A DNA stretch of 6,830 nt from Candidatus Heimdallarchaeota archaeon (GTDB lineage: Archaea; Asgardarchaeota; Heimdallarchaeia; Heimdallarchaeales; Kariarchaeaceae), in contig JACZSS010000147.1 of assembly GCA_022574115.1 (NCBI GenBank), positions 1 to 6,830 on the forward strand, in the 5' to 3' direction. This document shows positions 5,837-6,830 of the stretch, one piece after another (position 1 is the stretch's first letter; each line of letters opens with the position of its first letter). Below the pieces are notes generated by a model that was not told where the DNA came from, made no database searches, and worked only from the letters and a program-made list of their open reading frames with translations. Position numbers and translations under genes: made by a program.

Positions 5837-6247
5837 CTAGGTCAATTCATCCATCGAAAATCCAAACTCTTCGTCATCCCCATCATCTTCTTCGATATCA
5901 GACTGATCAAATGAGCCCAAAGATCCATTCTGGTTCTTTTTCATCGGGAAAAAGGTCGAGGGTATAAATGAATAATCAAATCTTACTAAATTATCTTTAA
6001 TGGCAATTTGCATTCCCCTGAGTTTTTCAATTTCAGCCACAGCTACGAGAGCAGCAGACGGGTCTTCTTGAAGTGAGCAATATCCTAGCAGTCCCAAGAC
6101 AGGTAGTTCCATCTTAGTTCCTTGAGTAATAAAAGATGATAACGGTCCAATCATCGGTAAGTGATCCAGAAGGGTTCGAGGAGTATCATGAACTTTTTGC
6201 CATTGTGGTGAAGGCACAAACGCAGCCCAATCAATGGAGCCATTCAC
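5837..6247 (-). CDS. unrecognised protein with acidic C-terminal tail, probably N-terminally truncated
   Basis: I recognise no family. From the first in-frame start (GTG at 6247) there are 136 residues. The frame continues upstream to a stop at 6308-6310 and reads plausibly for about 15 more residues (EYIIIGGLKEDTRVNGSIDW), with no earlier ATG or GTG. The true N-terminus was therefore probably lost at the right-hand join. Visible features are a globular region rich in hydrophobic helices (MELPVLGLLGYCSL, about 46-59, and SAALVAVAEIEKLRG, 64-78), then a segment with aromatic residues (LVRFDYSFIPSTFFP, 87-101). A polar linker leads to a strongly acidic tail (DIEEDDGDDEEFGFSMDELT, 117-136). There is no signal peptide or membrane helix. 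The 111-base gap to the small GTPase, with its own TATA-like element, suggests separate transcription. Acidic tails can bind basic partners, but no role can be assigned. Confidence 0.5.
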   Translation of the reverse strand: MNGSIDWAAFVPSPQWQKVHDTPRTLLDHLPMIGPLSSFITQGTKMELPVLGLLGYCSLQEDPSAALVAVAEIEKLRGMQIAIKDNLVRFDYSFIPSTFFPMKKNQNGSLGSFDQSDIEEDDGDDEEFGFSMDELT

Positions 6248-6307
6248 ACGCGTATCTTCTTTGAGGCCACCAATGATGATATATTCTTTGCAATTCGAGA
6301 AGCAGAT
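6212..6307. other. second probable chimeric join
   Basis: Two believable proteins on opposite strands run into each other here head to head. The minus-strand acidic-tail protein reads well up to about 6285 and has no ATG. The plus-strand LamG domain reads well from about 6254 and also has no start; its first upstream in-frame stop is at 6209-6211. The two frames share codon boundaries, so both stay open through the overlap. Both genes lacking a 5' end at the same point suggests an inverted or chimeric join, perhaps near 6255-6290. G+C content also rises from about 33% to about 40%. Confidence 0.55.
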
Positions 6308-6830
6308 TTAGCAGGAAGGCATTTACATATTGGTTATTTGACTACTGATGTTATTAGGTGTTCTTTCTTTGCCAATGATCTTGATACTACGATAACAGTT
6401 ACTGATACTGGTTGGCACCATATTGCTTGTACATATAACTGGGTCACAAATGAAAGAAAGATCTATCTTGATGGGGTATTGAACGCTAGTGATGTTGTGG
6501 CTTCAGATCCTGATCTTGATATTCCAACTTCTACTTCAATAGGAATACAAGGGGATTTGACAAGTAATCCGTTTGATGGTACAATTGATGAAGTTGTTGT
6601 TTGGAATATGGTTTTGGAACCTGCGCAAGTTCTAACTTTATTCAATAACAGAACAGACATGATTCATGCTGATCAAACACGATTCGGCCAGACCTGGAGT
6701 GCGGAAGTTACTGTTAACAATAATTATGAAGATACTGATCCAAGCGTGAGCAATAATATTGCAGTTAGCGGCAATTTGACTATAATAACGCCAAGCATTG
6801 ATGCGGTTGTTTTGAATTCTACCTTGCTTG
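6254..6830 (+). CDS. LamG / concanavalin A-like domain protein, partial at both ends
   Basis: The frame is open from 6212 to the window end. The LamG signature is clear. FFAIREADLAGRHLHIGYL and SFFANDLD are followed by the diagnostic DTGWHHIACTYN, then KIYLDGVLNASD and FDGTIDEVVVWNMVLEPAQV. The domain occupies about the first 130 codons. After it comes DQTRFGQTWSAEVTVNNNYE and an Ig-like, Ser/Thr/Asn-rich stretch ending in SIDAVVLNSTLL, which looks like the start of repeated extracellular domains. Such proteins are secreted or anchored at the surface and bind glycans or mediate adhesion. The fold and repeat style recall surface proteins of DPANN archaea such as Woesearchaeota-type lineages; that is an impression only. 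The signal peptide and N-terminus are missing at the join, and the C-terminus runs off the window. There is no relation in function to the minus-strand genes. Confidence 0.8.
   Translation, partial: MFFEATNDDIFFAIREADLAGRHLHIGYLTTDVIRCSFFANDLDTTITVTDTGWHHIACTYNWVTNERKIYLDGVLNASDVVASDPDLDIPTSTSIGIQGDLTSNPFDGTIDEVVVWNMVLEPAQVLTLFNNRTDMIHADQTRFGQTWSAEVTVNNNYEDTDPSVSNNIAVSGNLTIITPSIDAVVLNSTLL

Noticed and set aside
6463..6660. Minus-strand open frame opposite the LamG domain
   Set aside because: The plus strand carries clear LamG motifs here; the minus-strand translation has no family character.
1..6830. tRNA, rRNA, CRISPR array, insertion sequence or attachment site
   Set aside because: Read through for cloverleaf, spaced repeats, terminal inverted repeats and transposase motifs; none was seen.

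Overview
The window looks like three pieces of different origin joined together. The central AT-rich piece (about 908 to 6280; a sampled 60-base line is 33% G+C) carries five genes. The left piece (1 to about 905) is G+C-rich (a sampled line is 70% G+C) and bacterial in character. The right piece (about 6255 to 6830; a sampled line is 40% G+C) carries part of a secreted LamG-type protein. At both joins a good coding frame stops looking like its family within a few codons, so chimeric assembly or amplification is the first explanation. Recent transfer is less likely.

Left piece: a compact six-helix cation-efflux (CDF-type) membrane protein on the minus strand (196-822), convergent with a possible small plus-strand ORF (26-199). 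Central piece, in order: a chemoreceptor-like signalling protein (minus, cut at its C-terminus by the left join), a longin/roadblock-like protein (plus), a large protein with a degenerate CofD-like domain plus HEAT-like helical repeats plus a winged helix (minus), a degenerate Ras/Arf-like small GTPase (minus), and an unrecognised protein with an acidic tail (minus, probably cut at its N-terminus by the right join). Right piece: a plus-strand LamG (concanavalin A-like) domain running off the window.

The central piece suggests an archaeon, perhaps an Asgard lineage. The reasons are archaeal-looking TATA elements, a longin/roadblock-like protein next to a small GTPase, and a helical-repeat plus winged-helix protein of eukaryote-like architecture. 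This assignment is inference. No ribosomal or other taxonomic marker is present.

Functionally, the central genes read as a signalling or scaffolding neighbourhood: a P-loop switch protein, a longin-type GTPase partner, a helical scaffold with a possible ligand-binding head, and a membrane-anchored chemoreceptor-type coiled coil. The most novel element is the CofD-like/HEAT/winged-helix fusion. In its N-terminal third the CofD-like order of motifs can be followed, but the glycine-rich and NTGDD-type substrate motifs are lost, so it is more likely a sensor or scaffold than an F420-pathway enzyme.
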